From: Actinosynnema sp. ALI-1.44
GTDB lineage: Bacteria > Actinomycetota > Actinomycetes > Mycobacteriales > Pseudonocardiaceae
Length of the DNA: 64,000 bases
Reading direction: 5' to 3'
Assembly: GCF_001984155.1 (NCBI RefSeq)
Contig: NZ_MTQO01000052.1
Location: 806,001 to 870,000 of the forward strand
In this document: positions 11,950 through 21,733 of the stretch, in pieces
Position numbering within the stretch: position 1 is the first letter of the stretch
Layout of the letters: the number at the start of each line of letters is the position of its first letter
Position numbers and translations under genes: made by a program
Notes under the pieces: generated by a model
What the model saw: the letters and a program-made list of their open reading frames with translations, nothing else
The model's database searches: none
What the model was told of the DNA's origin: nothing

Positions 11950-13967
11950 GCGATCGCCGCCAACGCTGAGGCGCAGGCTCGCATGTACGCTGGACTGCCG
12001 AAGAAGTCGAGCTCGTGCTCCCGGAGGGTAGCGAGTTCGGCGCGCAGCAGCGCCTCAGCTGGGCGGGCGGCCGGGCCCATCTCCACAAGTGTGTCCACGA
12101 TGACGTGTCGCAAGTGGATGCTGATCGGCCACAAAGCGATCATCAAGGGCACCGTCGTTTCGGTGTCCGCGGCGATCCGCCACAACGCCGTCGCGACGCG
12201 CAGGCGTAGCCAGCCGTAGTCGTCAGGGCGATCCAGCAACGCGCGCAGCTGCGGCAGGTAAGGCTCGGCGGCGGGACCGACCATGGCCATTCCCGCCGCG
12301 GCGCTGATCGCGGCGTTCTCGTCGCCATCGAGGCAACGGGCGTAGGCAGGCAGGACCTGGGTCGGATCGCCTTCGATGTGCCACAAGGCATTCGCGACTT
12401 CCATGACGACAGACCGGTCGTCGTGGTCCAGCAGCGACCGCAGGGTCGGCACCGCCGCCACCGCTGCCGGGCCCATCTCCGCCAATGTTCGAAGCAACCA
12501 GTGTTCGGGCGGCAGCGAAAGCAGCTCAGGCATGGCGGTGGCCGCCGCGGGACCGATCTTGCCCAGCGCGTGGACGAGGTCACTTTGGCGACCGTCGAAT
12601 GGCTGCCCCGTGGGCAGCTCACGGATGCGCCGTCGGATCAGCGGGACAAGGTGAGCGGCAGCCGTGCCGAAGCGACCGATGAGTGTTCCGGTGCTGGTGG
12701 GCATCTCCGGGTGCTCCAGCGCCCACTGGATCAGAGGTAGTGCTCGTTCGTCCCGGGTGTTCGCCAAAGCGACGAGCGCCGGGTGGAAGCTGTTCGCGAG
12801 GTACCCGCCCCGGAGGATCACGGCACGTTGTTCGCCGGTGTACACGTACTCCGCCGGTTCACGGGGCAACGCGTCCAGAACGGCGACGAGGCAGTCGGCC
12901 GCGGGCGCGGCCGATTCGCCGATCAGCTGCAGGGTTTCCGCTGCCTTGCGGCGTACCCACGAGTGCGGGTCGGTGAGCTTCGCGCCCAGGTCCTCGACGA
13001 GTTCCCGGTGATCGCCCGGCCAGTACTGGATCAGCGGACCTGCCGCGTGGACCGCGTCATACCGGCATTCCCAGTCGTCGACGGTGAGCAGGGACCGAAT
13101 CAGCCTCGTCCGCTCCGGCACCAGGGCGCCCAGAGCCGCGCTCACCTCGGCTATCAGGCGATCCAGGTCACGTGTCCGCCGGATCGGGCCCTCGCGTTCG
13201 GCTTCGGCCTTGCGGATGAAGCCGCGCAAGGTGTTGGTCGTGAAGTCGACGGGCTCCGGTACCGGCACCCCGCTGGCATAGGTCGCGACGACCAGGTCTG
13301 TCACGGTCGCGACGGTGTCCTGCGGCAACCGCGCGGGCTCGAGAATCGCCAACTCGGTCAACGCGGCCAATCGCTCGCGTGCCTGCCCGGGACCCGCCAT
13401 CACCGACACCAAATCGGCAGCGATGTCCGCTCTGGACTCTCCCCGGCCGCCGAAGACACCGAGCGCCGAGATGACAGCGAGCCGCGCCTCGGCATCGGTC
13501 TCGACGGCGAGCCGTGCCCGCATCGCGGTCACCACCCCGGCGACGTCGGCACGGCAGACCAGCAACGTCCTCGCCACGGCGACGCGGACGTCCCGGTCGG
13601 GATCGGCGAGCAACCGCAGCAACACCGGACGCGCCTGGGCCACCGCCACGGCCGCGGCACGGCGCAGCGGGTCGTCCGGAAGGGCCGCCAGACCGGCGCT
13701 GCCCATGTTGGACAGCAACTTCAGGATCTCACCACGACCGGGCAACCCGGCCGTGCCCACCGTTTCCAGCAGGAACGGGATCACCGCGACTGTGCTGTCA
13801 TAGACACTGCCCTGGTGGTGCACACCGCCTTCCATGCCGTCCAACGCGATCTCGCGTTCCGCGGGATCATCCGAAACCAACCCGCGTACCAACTCCGGTA
13901 CCTCGACGGCCGGTCCGTAGGCGTGTCGCAGCGAAGCCCAGTCGACGTCGTCCAGTCCGGCGAACAT
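11946..13967 (-). CDS. HEAT-repeat protein
   Basis: The 673-residue soluble protein is made almost entirely of helical repeats. Examples are DPDRDVRVAVARTLLVC, DPHSWVRRKAAETLQLIG, GPAAVAAVPTLRSLL and GPAAEPYLPQLRALLDRPDD. The N-terminal ~90 residues (WASLRHAYGPAVEVPELV, VYDSTVAVIPFLLETV) form a conserved cap seen in actinobacterial HEAT proteins of unknown role. No enzyme motif is present, so a scaffold for protein binding is the likely function. ATG 13967 has a GGGGTGGGG ribosome site immediately upstream; a TTG 12 bases earlier is also in frame. It is convergent with the LLM gene and divergent from the clpP pair. Confidence 0.82.
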   Translation of the reverse strand: MFAGLDDVDWASLRHAYGPAVEVPELVRGLVSDDPAEREIALDGMEGGVHHQGSVYDSTVAVIPFLLETVGTAGLPGRGEILKLLSNMGSAGLAALPDDPLRRAAAVAVAQARPVLLRLLADPDRDVRVAVARTLLVCRADVAGVVTAMRARLAVETDAEARLAVISALGVFGGRGESRADIAADLVSVMAGPGQARERLAALTELAILEPARLPQDTVATVTDLVVATYASGVPVPEPVDFTTNTLRGFIRKAEAEREGPIRRTRDLDRLIAEVSAALGALVPERTRLIRSLLTVDDWECRYDAVHAAGPLIQYWPGDHRELVEDLGAKLTDPHSWVRRKAAETLQLIGESAAPAADCLVAVLDALPREPAEYVYTGEQRAVILRGGYLANSFHPALVALANTRDERALPLIQWALEHPEMPTSTGTLIGRFGTAAAHLVPLIRRRIRELPTGQPFDGRQSDLVHALGKIGPAAATAMPELLSLPPEHWLLRTLAEMGPAAVAAVPTLRSLLDHDDRSVVMEVANALWHIEGDPTQVLPAYARCLDGDENAAISAAAGMAMVGPAAEPYLPQLRALLDRPDDYGWLRLRVATALWRIAADTETTVPLMIALWPISIHLRHVIVDTLVEMGPAARPAEALLRAELATLREHELDFFGSPAYMRACASALAAIA

Positions 13968-14054
13968 CCCCACCCCCAAGGTTCCGCTCGCAGCCTATCG
14001 GGATCCGGCGCTGCCGTGAGCTGATCCGCCCACAGCAGCATGGGCGGACAACCG

Positions 14055-14070
14055 TGCCGCGTTGGCGGCA
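14055..14070. promoter_or_regulatory. Inverted repeat upstream of the clpP pair
   Basis: TGCCGC-GTTG-GCGGCA lies 12-27 bases before the first clpP start. A ClgR/PopR-type regulator is encoded just beyond the operon. The repeat partly resembles the TGCC-NNN-GGCA core described for PopR sites in Streptomyces, so it is a candidate activator or operator site. Confidence 0.35.
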
Positions 14071-14081
14071 TCGTCGAGTGC

Positions 14082-14704
14082 ATGACGAACGACAACAAGC
14101 CGCCGCAGTTCGACTACCGGCTGCGGGAAAGGTTCCTCAGCCAACGGGTGCTGGTGCTCGACGGAGCGCTTGACGACGACAACGGCGCGGCGCTCGCGAC
14201 CGAGATGCTGTCGCTCGCCGCGGAAGACCCCAAGAAGGACATCGCGCTGTGGATCCACTCACCGGGTGGTTCGGTGCCGTCGATGCTCGCCATCCGGGAC
14301 GTGATGCGGCTCGTGCCGTGTGACGTGGCCACGCTCGCACTGGGCCTCGCCTGCAGCGCGGGGCAGTTCCTGCTGTCGGCGGGCACACCGGGCAAACGCT
14401 TCGCCCTGCCGCACGCCCGGATCCTGATGCACCAGGGCTCCGCGGGCATCGGCGGCTCGGCGGTCGAGGTGGAGGTGCAGGCGGATGCCCTGCGCCACAC
14501 CAGGGACACCGTGCTGCGGATCATCGCGGACGACACCGGCCAGGACATGGAACGGATCTTCACCGACTCGCTGCACGACCGCTGGTTCACGGCCGAGGAA
14601 GCCAAGGATTACGGCTTCATCGACCACATCGTCGAAAGCCTCGGACAGGTCGTGCCTGTGCGCACGCACGAAATGGGGCTGCGCCCCCTGACGGGAGCCC
14701 GGTC

Positions 14705-14708
<4 letters not shown>
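14082..14708 (+). CDS. clpP: ClpP-family serine protease, catalytically complete paralogue
   Basis: The 208-residue ClpP subunit has the full triad: Ser92 in [11 protein letters not shown], His117 in ARILMHQG and Asp166 in DSLHDRWF. It should form one heptameric ring of a ClpXP/ClpCP chamber in the cytoplasm. ATG 14082 gives a normal ClpP N-terminus without a long propeptide; the ribosome site is weak. Its stop overlaps the start of a second clpP (ATGA), so the two subunits are made together. Actinomycetes keep an essential clpP1P2 pair and often an inducible second pair (clpP3P4 in Streptomyces); the adjacent PopR-like regulator suggests this is the inducible type. Confidence 0.9.
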
Positions 14709-15295
<587 letters not shown>

Positions 15296-15299
15296 ACAC

Positions 15300-15659
15300 T
15301 CACGCGGCCATCAGCACCGGCCCAGTCGGACGACGACGGCCCATGGCAAGCGGGGCAACGCTGGTGCTGGTGTGCCGCCGCACGTCACCCGCGACACCGA
15401 CGAGCAGATCGGCCAGGCCGACACCGAGCGCACCGGCGACCGCCGAGATCATCTCGCTGGACGGCTCCTTGCGCCCGCGTTCGATCTCGGACAGGTACTG
15501 CGGTGAGATACCCGCGCGCTCGGCGACGTCGACCAGTCGTCCGCCCTGCTCGTCCCTGATCGCGCGCAGCTTCCGCCCGAGTGCCTCCCGCCACAACGGC
15601 TCCGGCTCCGGTTCGGGCGCGGAGGCGCGGTGCCGGTCGAAGGGAAGGATGTCCGCCAT
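15300..15659 (-). CDS. XRE-family regulator, ClgR/PopR-like
   Basis: The 119-residue protein has a helix-turn-helix (residues ~25-85) with ALGRKLRAIRDEQGGRL, VAERAGISPQYLSEIERG and KEPSSEMISAVAGAL. The sequence YLSEIERGRKEPSSE is the hallmark of ClgR and PopR, activators of clp genes in actinomycetes that are themselves Clp substrates. It faces the clpP pair tail-to-tail with only four bases between stops. In Streptomyces, PopR controls clpP3clpP4 and lies beside it, so the same circuit is likely here. The C-terminus ends in alanine-alanine (VLMAA), like a ClpX-recognised degron, which suits feedback turnover by its own target protease. Confidence 0.82.
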   Translation of the reverse strand: MADILPFDRHRASAPEPEPEPLWREALGRKLRAIRDEQGGRLVDVAERAGISPQYLSEIERGRKEPSSEMISAVAGALGVGLADLLVGVAGDVRRHTSTSVAPLAMGRRRPTGPVLMAA

Positions 15660-15730
15660 ACCGACATCCTGTCACCGGCACGGCACCGACGGCGCCGATT
15701 ACGCTCCAGGCGGAACCGGGGTTCGGCCGC

Positions 15731-16195
15731 TCAGTGGTACGCGTGCACCACCGCGTGCCCCCGTCCGCGGCCGATCATCCACTTGTTGACCGGCACGGTG
15801 AGCACGAACGCCACCGCGAGGGCGAACGCCAGCGCACCCCAGAACAACCCACTGCCGAGCCCGGCGTCCATGGCGCCGGGGACGGTGATCATGATGGCGT
15901 TGTCGACGATCTCCATCACGATGATCGACACCGTGTCGGCGGCCAGTGCCACCTTCAGCGCCCGCCTGACCGGCAGGCCCGCCTTAAGCACGCCGCGCAT
16001 CGTCAGCGCGTAACCGAACACGAACGCCAGTGCGACCGCCAGCACGATCGTCGCGACGTTGCCCAGTCCCAGCCACGTGCCGATGACCATGCCGAGCACC
16101 TCGCCGATGGCGCAGCCGGTGAGGCAGTGCAGCGTCGCCGACGCGGCGGTGGACCAGGTGGCCTTCGGGTGGTGGTGCGCGTGGGTGTCGCTCAT
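15731..16195 (-). CDS. DUF4396-type membrane protein, possibly metal-linked
   Basis: The 154-residue integral membrane protein has about four hydrophobic segments (LHCLTGCAIGEVLGMVIG, TIVLAVALAFVFGYAL, SIIVMEIVDNAIMI, GALAFALAVAFVL). The N-terminus is histidine-rich (MSDTHAHHHP). The LTGCAIGEVLGM and MEIVDNAIM segments match the DUF4396 family as I recall it, whose function is unknown but which often neighbours copper-handling genes. ATG 16195 is taken because it follows GGAGGAAGG. The upstream region contains an excellent promoter and palindromes built from GGGTAT/ATACCC, typical of CsoR-type copper operators. A role in copper or other metal handling is inferred. Confidence 0.72.
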   Translation of the reverse strand: MSDTHAHHHPKATWSTAASATLHCLTGCAIGEVLGMVIGTWLGLGNVATIVLAVALAFVFGYALTMRGVLKAGLPVRRALKVALAADTVSIIVMEIVDNAIMITVPGAMDAGLGSGLFWGALAFALAVAFVLTVPVNKWMIGRGRGHAVVHAYH

Positions 16196-16217
16196 GTCCA
16201 GCCTTCCTCCGTCGAGG

Positions 16218-16244
16218 CCGGGATACCCGTTGGGGGTATCCCGG
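16218..16244 (-). promoter_or_regulatory. Perfect 11-bp palindrome at the DUF4396 transcription start (CsoR-like)
   Basis: CCGGGATACCC and GGGTATCCCGG flank a 5-nt spacer. The palindrome begins where transcription from the adjacent promoter should start. Its ATACCC/GGGTAT core resembles CsoR/RcnR-family metal-repressor sites; it would also fold as a hairpin at the mRNA 5' end. Confidence 0.6.
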
Positions 16245-16252
16245 CGTCGACA

Positions 16253-16281
16253 GTTATATACCCCCACCCTGTATGGGGCAA
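16253..16281 (-). promoter_or_regulatory. Promoter of the DUF4396 gene
   Basis: On the minus strand, TTGCCC and TATAAC are spaced by exactly 17 bases. The spacer contains GGGTGGGGGTAT, a second metal-operator-like tract. The -35 abuts the stop codon of the ABC permease gene. Confidence 0.7.
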
Positions 16282-18861
16282 CTAATCGCGGAGCCCGATC
16301 GCGTCGATCGGCCTCGCTCGCAGCGTCACCCTCGTGGCGATCCCCAGCGAGAGCAGTCCGAGCAGGACGGCACCGCCGACGATCCCGCCGAAGACCGCGG
16401 GCGACCCGGACGGCAGCGGCGTGCCGCGCATGATGAGGTTGAGCAGCACCAACGGAATCCCGGCCACCACCGTGCCGAGCACCGCCGCGACGCCCACCGT
16501 GGTCAGCGCCTCGAACCGCATCATCCGCACCACCTGGCGCCTCGACGCGCCGATCAGCCGCAGCAACGCGAATTCACGGGAGCGCTGCGCCGTGCTCATC
16601 ACCAGGGTGTTCGCCACCGAGATCACGACGTAGCCGAGGATCACACCGACCGCGACGAGGTTCAGGTAGAACTGCGCCTTGCCCTGGCTGCCGCCCACGG
16701 CGGCCACAGTGGAGCCCGGCGTCACGGCGAGGCCCGGGTACCGGACGGAGAGGTCCTGCAGGGCCGCGGTCACGGCCGCGGTGTCGGCACCGGGCTCCTG
16801 GCGCACCAGCACCGTGTCGTCCATCCGGTCGCCGGTGTGCGCCCTGGCCAGGTCCGCGGGCAGCACGTACTGGCCGAAGGCCTGGTTGTGGGTGTACGTG
16901 GCGACCAGCCGCAGTTTCGCGGGGGCTCCGTCACCGAACCAGAACTCGACCTCGTCCCCGATCTTCTTGTCGTACCAGTCGGCCTCGGACCTGCTCATCG
17001 CGACCGTGTCGCCTGCCAGGTCGGTGATCCGGCCCGACACGACCCCGAGATCCAGTGTGCCGGGCACCTGGTCGCCGGTCAGTCCCTGGGCGGGGTACCG
17101 CTCGACGCGCAGGTTCTCCTGTTCCTGCACCGTGTTGATCACCTCGGTGCGGACGACCGAGGTCGCGGCGGCGACACCGGGCACCTGCCGCACGGCCTGC
17201 GCCACCTCCGGTGAGAGAGCACCGGTAGTGCTGCTGATCACGTGGTCCGCCGTGGTCGACCGCGCCGCTTCCTCCTGCTTCGCGGCGGCCGCGGAGGTCT
17301 GGCTGTAGAACATCGAGATGGCGAACGTGACCGCCAGCATCACCGGTGTCACCGCGGCGGCCAGCCGGCGCGAGTTGGCGTGGTTGTTGGCCCCGGCCAG
17401 GTAGCCGCTGATCCGCGAGACGCGGGTGAGCACCGGCGCGATCAGCCGGTTGGCCAGCGTGATCACCTTCGGCCCCAGCACAGCCAGTCCGATGACCACG
17501 ATCAGCGCGGACATGGACGACGCCGCGAGCGCCCCGTCACCGCTGACGAACACCGGTACCGACGAACCCCCGAAACCGAGCGCCACCAGCACCCATCCGG
17601 TGATGACCCGGACGCGGCCGAGTTCGCGCCGCTCCACGGCGGCCTCCCCCAGCGCCTCGACCGGGCGGATCGCCGACGGACGCCGGGCCGCCGACCAGGC
17701 GGCCAGCCGGGCCGCACCCAGACCGAGCAGGAAGGCGGCAGCCAGCGGGATCGGACTGATCGCCAGCTCGAAGTCCGGGGGGATCACCCCGACGGCGCCG
17801 AAGGCGTTGCGCAGGCCTTGGCCGACGAGCACCCCCAGGCCGCTGCCCAGCAGCCCGGCGACCGCGGCGACCAGCATCGTCTCGGTCGCGATGAGCTTGC
17901 GGATCTGCTTCGGCGTGGCCGCGATCGCCCGCAGCAGCGCGAACTCCCGGCGGCGTTGGTTGACGACCAGAGCCAGCGTGCTGGCCACGACGAACACCGC
18001 GATGAGGATGGCGAAACCACCGAACGAACCGGCGATCGCGAACAGCAGCGTCCTGGTCTGGCTGACGTCGAGGAACTCGACCGTGCTGCGCTCCATACCG
18101 GTCGTGACAGCGACCGTGTCCTTGCCCACAGCGGCCTGCACGCGGTCGGCCAGGGCGCCCGGGGACACCCCCGGGGCCGCCAGCACGCCGAGCGCATGCG
18201 CCTGACCCGGTTTCCCGTCCAGCCCGGCGGCCCGTTCCTGGCTGAAGAACAGCGCGGACTGCCTGGTCAGCGCCTCCCCGGAGGCCCGGGAGGCCAGCCC
18301 GACGACCTCGAACTCCACCGGTGTGGACCGGGTCGCGATCTTCACGCGCTGCCCGACACCCACTCCACCGCGGGCCGCCAGGTCGGCGTCGAGCACCACG
18401 TCATCGGCGCCGGTGGGTGCTTTGCCCGCACGCAGGGTGAACGGCGCCAGCGCGGCGGACGCCCAGTTGTGTCCCCACGACTGCGTGCCGTCCGGGCCGG
18501 TCAGCGCCTTGCCGTCGGCCGTGACCACGTTGGCGGGGAAAGTGTGCTCCACCAGCACGTCACGCACGCCGGGCACCGCCTTGACCCGCCCGGCCAGCTC
18601 CACGGGCACCGACGCCTGCTCGGCTACTTGTTTGGCTTCGAGGGCACCCGTGCCAGGTGGATCGACTGTCTGCTTCCCGCCGACCACGACGGCCGCGGCG
18701 GCGTACCGCTCGGTCGGGACGCCGGCGCGGATGCCGGATTCCATCAGGATGCCGCAGCCCGCGACCAGGGCCGTGCCGCACAGGATCGCGACGAACGCGC
18801 CGACGAAGCCGCTCAGCCGGGTCTTCATCGTCTGCCAAGCCAGATCCAACATGCCGGTCAC
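16282..18861 (-). CDS. ABC transporter permease, FtsX/MacB type
   Basis: The 859-residue permease has an N-terminal membrane segment (LSGFVGAFVAILCGTALVAG), a large extracytoplasmic domain and a first FtsX unit (FAILIAVFVVASTLALVVNQ with RRREFALLRAIAATP). A second extracellular domain is followed by a final FtsX unit (GYVVISVANTLVMSTAQRSR, EFALLRLIGASRRQ). This duplicated design is usual for actinobacterial MacB-like exporters and mechanotransmission transporters of peptides or lipids. GTG 18861 overlaps the ATPase stop (GTGA); ATG 18852 is the alternative. The open frame continues upstream through the ATPase gene but is not coding there. A two-component system lies divergently and probably controls the operon. 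Confidence 0.88.
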   Translation of the reverse strand: MTGMLDLAWQTMKTRLSGFVGAFVAILCGTALVAGCGILMESGIRAGVPTERYAAAAVVVGGKQTVDPPGTGALEAKQVAEQASVPVELAGRVKAVPGVRDVLVEHTFPANVVTADGKALTGPDGTQSWGHNWASAALAPFTLRAGKAPTGADDVVLDADLAARGGVGVGQRVKIATRSTPVEFEVVGLASRASGEALTRQSALFFSQERAAGLDGKPGQAHALGVLAAPGVSPGALADRVQAAVGKDTVAVTTGMERSTVEFLDVSQTRTLLFAIAGSFGGFAILIAVFVVASTLALVVNQRRREFALLRAIAATPKQIRKLIATETMLVAAVAGLLGSGLGVLVGQGLRNAFGAVGVIPPDFELAISPIPLAAAFLLGLGAARLAAWSAARRPSAIRPVEALGEAAVERRELGRVRVITGWVLVALGFGGSSVPVFVSGDGALAASSMSALIVVIGLAVLGPKVITLANRLIAPVLTRVSRISGYLAGANNHANSRRLAAAVTPVMLAVTFAISMFYSQTSAAAAKQEEAARSTTADHVISSTTGALSPEVAQAVRQVPGVAAATSVVRTEVINTVQEQENLRVERYPAQGLTGDQVPGTLDLGVVSGRITDLAGDTVAMSRSEADWYDKKIGDEVEFWFGDGAPAKLRLVATYTHNQAFGQYVLPADLARAHTGDRMDDTVLVRQEPGADTAAVTAALQDLSVRYPGLAVTPGSTVAAVGGSQGKAQFYLNLVAVGVILGYVVISVANTLVMSTAQRSREFALLRLIGASRRQVVRMMRFEALTTVGVAAVLGTVVAGIPLVLLNLIMRGTPLPSGSPAVFGGIVGGAVLLGLLSLGIATRVTLRARPIDAIGLRD

Positions 18862-19598
18862 CACTCCCCGAGGTGGGTCATCCGCTCGGCCACCCGGTCC
18901 GGGGTGGGCTGCGGGAGATGACCGGCGAACTTGCCGTCGGCCAGGAAAAGGACGCTGTGCGCGGCCGACGCCGCCACGGGGTCGTGGGTGACCATCAGGA
19001 CGGTCTGGCCCATGCCGTCGACCACGCCACGCAGCAGGTCGAGCACCTGGCGGGCGGTGCGCGTGTCCAGCGCGCCGGTCGGCTCGTCGGCGAGGACGAC
19101 CTCGGGCTGGGTGATCAGCGCGCGAGCGATCGCGACCCGCTGCTGCTGTCCGCCGGACAGCTCGGACGGGCGGTGCTCGAGCTTCTTCGAGATCCCGACG
19201 CCGTCGACGACCTCGCGCAGCCAGCGCGGGTCCGGTTTGCGGTTGGACATGCGCATCGGCAGGGTGATGTTCTGCAGCACGTTCAGCGACGGCAGCAGGT
19301 TGTAGGCCTGGAAGATGAACCCGATCCTGGTCCGCCGCAGCTCGGTGAGCGCGTTCTCCTTCAGCTTGTTCAGTTCCGTGGTCCCCAGCAGCACCCTGCC
19401 CGAACTCGGCCGGTCCAGCCCGGCCGCGCAGTGCAGGAAGGTGCTTTTGCCCGACCCCGACGGTCCCATCACGGCCGTGAACGTGCCCTTGCGCACACCC
19501 ACGCTCACCCCGTTGAGCGCGGTGACCGCGCCGCCACCCGATCCGTAGACCTTGCTGACGGCGTCCAACTCCAAGGCGCACGCGCCCTCTGACCTCAT
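18858..19598 (-). CDS. ABC transporter ATP-binding protein, MacB/LolD type
   Basis: The 246-residue ATPase has Walker A GPSGSGKST, Q-loop FIFQAYNLLPSLNVLQN, signature LSGGQQQRVAIARAL, Walker B VVLADEPTGALD and H-loop MVTHDP. The phrase FIFQAYNLLP and the D-loop type mark the LolD/MacB branch that partners FtsX-like permeases, as found directly downstream with a GTGA overlap. ATG 19598 follows AAGGGGAAA. Energy from ATP would drive conformational work on periplasm-facing domains rather than classical transport. The divergent kinase-regulator pair starts 143 bases away. Confidence 0.93.
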   Translation of the reverse strand: MRSEGACALELDAVSKVYGSGGGAVTALNGVSVGVRKGTFTAVMGPSGSGKSTFLHCAAGLDRPSSGRVLLGTTELNKLKENALTELRRTRIGFIFQAYNLLPSLNVLQNITLPMRMSNRKPDPRWLREVVDGVGISKKLEHRPSELSGGQQQRVAIARALITQPEVVLADEPTGALDTRTARQVLDLLRGVVDGMGQTVLMVTHDPVAASAAHSVLFLADGKFAGHLPQPTPDRVAERMTHLGEW

Positions 19599-19682
19599 CG
19601 TTTCCCCTTGACCGTGGTGATCTGTCGTAGAGAAAGGTACGTCCGCGACGACTCGCCATCGATCCCTCAGGTGCGACGATTC

Positions 19683-19701
19683 GTGGTGGGGCTAGCACCA
19701 C
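19683..19701. promoter_or_regulatory. Inverted repeat in the divergent ABC / two-component intergenic region
   Basis: GTGGTG-GGGCTAG-CACCAC lies 40-60 bases before the kinase start and about 85 bases before the ATPase gene on the other strand. It could be a response-regulator site serving both directions. Confidence 0.3.
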
Positions 19702-19741
19702 CATGGCGCGCGCTGTCCGGTCCAGATGAGACACTGCGGGA

Positions 19742-20941
19742 GTGGGAACCAGGGTGCGTGCCTGTTGGTCCGCGATCCGGTACCTGGCGATCGGCGCGGG
19801 CTCGTCCGCCGTCTACTGGTTCGTCCTCGTCGGCGTGTTCTTCGTGCTGGTGATGTGCCTGTTCGGGGTCGGGATCCCGGCGTTGCCCATCGCGTTCACG
19901 CTGATCCGCCGTCCGGTCAACTTCGAACGCCGCCGTGCCGCGCGCAGGCTCGGCGAGCCGATCCCCGAGCCCTACCGGGACGGGTCGCCGCTGAAGGACC
20001 CGGCCAGCCGCCGCGACCTCGCCTGGCTGGCGCTGCACGGCGCGACCGGTTTCGTCATCGGCATATTTGCCATCGCCCTGCCGCTCGGCGGGATACGTCA
20101 GATCATCACGGCCGCGATCTGGTGGCTGTTCCCCGGTGGGTTGGAGACCTCGCTGGCCTTCACCGTGACGTCGTGGCCGTTGGCCGCGCTCTGCCTGATC
20201 AGCGGCATCGCGATGATCGCGGTGGCGCTGTGGGCGCCTCGGGTCGCCCGCTGGCAGGCGACCACCGCGCGGTCGTTGCTCTCCCCCGCACCCGGTGTCG
20301 TGCTGACCGACCGGGTCGCCGAACTGGCCGCGTCCCGAGCAGCCGCGCTGGAGGCGCACGGCGCCGAGTTGCGCCGTCTCGAACGTGACCTGCACGACGG
20401 TACGCAGGCAAGGATCGCCGCCGTGGTCCTGCAACTCGGCATCGCCGACAAGCTCTTCGACAAGGACCCGCAGCGGGCACGGGAGCTGTTGGGCAAGGCA
20501 CAGGACACCGCGACGGGTGCGCTCGCCGAACTGCGGACCGTGGTGCGCAGCATCTACCCGCCACTGCTGACCGACCGCGGCCTCGACGGCGCGGTGACCG
20601 CACTCGCCGACCGTTGCCCGGTCGCGTGCACTGTGGACGTTCGCAGCCGGGCCCGCAGACCCGCGGCGGTCGAAGCGGCCGCGTACTTCATCGTCGCCGA
20701 GTCGCTGACGAACGTGACCAAGCACTCCGGCGCGGACCACGCCTGGATCACCCTCGACGGCACCGCCGACACCCTGCTGATCGACATCCGCGACAACGGG
20801 GACGGCGGCGCCGACGAGTCCGGCGGCAGCGGGCTGGCCGGGATCCGCAAGCGCGTCGAGGCGTTCGACGGGACCATCACGCTGTCCAGCCCACCCGGTG
20901 GACCAACCGAGCTGAAAGTGGTGTTGCCATGCGGGTTGTGA
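19742..20941 (+). CDS. Sensor histidine kinase, NarL-partner (HisKA_3) type
   Basis: The 399-residue membrane kinase has four membrane segments in its first ~165 residues ([64 protein letters not shown]). A coiled linker leads to the phospho-acceptor His218 in [15 protein letters not shown]. The C-terminal ATPase has the N-box region [16 protein letters not shown] and G-box [23 protein letters not shown]. With almost no extracellular loop it may sense within the membrane, as cell-envelope stress kinases do. The start is GTG 19742. The regulator gene overlaps its 3' end by 13 bases, and the divergent MacB-like exporter is the probable target. Confidence 0.9.
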   Translation: MGTRVRACWSAIRYLAIGAGSSAVYWFVLVGVFFVLVMCLFGVGIPALPIAFTLIRRPVNFERRRAARRLGEPIPEPYRDGSPLKDPASRRDLAWLALHGATGFVIGIFAIALPLGGIRQIITAAIWWLFPGGLETSLAFTVTSWPLAALCLISGIAMIAVALWAPRVARWQATTARSLLSPAPGVVLTDRVAELAASRAAALEAHGAELRRLERDLHDGTQARIAAVVLQLGIADKLFDKDPQRARELLGKAQDTATGALAELRTVVRSIYPPLLTDRGLDGAVTALADRCPVACTVDVRSRARRPAAVEAAAYFIVAESLTNVTKHSGADHAWITLDGTADTLLIDIRDNGDGGADESGGSGLAGIRKRVEAFDGTITLSSPPGGPTELKVVLPCGL

Positions 20942-21573
20942 TCGTCGAGGACGACGCCCTGCTGCGCGAAGGTCTCGTGCTGTTGCTGGACACGGCGGGC
21001 ATCGACGCCGTGGCCGTCGACAACGTCGACGACTTCATCGCGGCCGTCACCGCGCAGCGGCCGGACGCCGTGATCACCGACGTGCGCCTGCCCCCGACAC
21101 ACACCGACGAAGGCCTACGCGCCGCGGTGGAGGCAAGGCGGCTACACGCCGGTCTGCCCGTACTCGTGCTGTCGGCTCATGTCGAGACCAGCTACGCGAC
21201 GGAACTGCTCGCCGACGGCAAAGGCGCGGTCGGCTACCTGCTGAAGGAACGGGTCGGCAAGGTCGAACGCTTCATCGACGCGCTGGAACGCGTCGCCAAG
21301 GGCGGCACGGCGATGGATCCCGAGGTGATCAGCCAGCTGATGGCGCACCGGCGGGCGACGGATCCGTTGGAGGTGCTGACCGCACGGGAGCGGGAAGTGC
21401 TGGCGCTGATGGCCGAGGGCTACAACAACACGACCATCGCCGAGCTGCTGGTGGTGAGCGACGGCGCTGTGCACAAGCACATCCGCAACATCTTCGCCAA
21501 GCTCGGCCTGCCGGAGGACAGCGGGCACCGGCGGGTGCTGGCCGTTCTCACGTACCTGAGCGGGAAGAACTGA
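20929..21573 (+). CDS. LuxR/NarL-family response regulator
   Basis: The 214-residue regulator has a receiver domain ([16 protein letters not shown], phospho-acceptor Asp51 in [10 protein letters not shown], conserved lysine in YLLKERVG) and a C-terminal LuxR helix-turn-helix ([37 protein letters not shown]). ATG 20929 lies inside the kinase gene and gives an exact receiver start, so the two are coupled. The DNA-binding part is standard. It should bind as a phosphorylated dimer, most likely in the 19.6-19.7 kb divergent region. Confidence 0.93.
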   Translation: MRVVIVEDDALLREGLVLLLDTAGIDAVAVDNVDDFIAAVTAQRPDAVITDVRLPPTHTDEGLRAAVEARRLHAGLPVLVLSAHVETSYATELLADGKGAVGYLLKERVGKVERFIDALERVAKGGTAMDPEVISQLMAHRRATDPLEVLTAREREVLALMAEGYNNTTIAELLVVSDGAVHKHIRNIFAKLGLPEDSGHRRVLAVLTYLSGKN

Positions 21574-21649
21574 TCCGGGCGCGATCATCGGACACTTCGG
21601 ACCGAGGCTGAGTTCGCCCCTCCTTCGTGCGGCTTCGAAGCGGCCCATG

Positions 21650-21688
21650 AGCCGCCCCTTCGTCCCTTCTGGCCGGACCGGGGCGGCT
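21650..21688 (+). promoter_or_regulatory. Inverted repeat between the response regulator and the next secreted-protein gene
   Basis: AGCCGCCCC and GGGGCGGCT pair over nine bases with a 21-nt loop; GCGGC-CCATGA-GCCGC at 21640-21655 offers an alternative overlapping stem. It could end the regulator transcript or structure the leader of the following gene. No known riboswitch pattern was recognised. Confidence 0.35.
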
Positions 21689-21733
21689 GCCAGGGTTTGC
21701 GTCGCCGGGAGATTCCCGGTCGGAGGAGGGGTA

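Noticed and set aside
18862-19734. Upstream extension of the FtsX-like permease frame
   Set aside because: This part overlaps the ATPase gene in another frame and is not protein-like; the GTGA junction at 18858-18861 fixes the true start.
21574-21733. Possible c-di-AMP-type riboswitch before the small secreted-protein gene
   Set aside because: The position and GC-rich repeats invited the idea, but I could not match the conserved ydaO core, so only the inverted repeat is reported.
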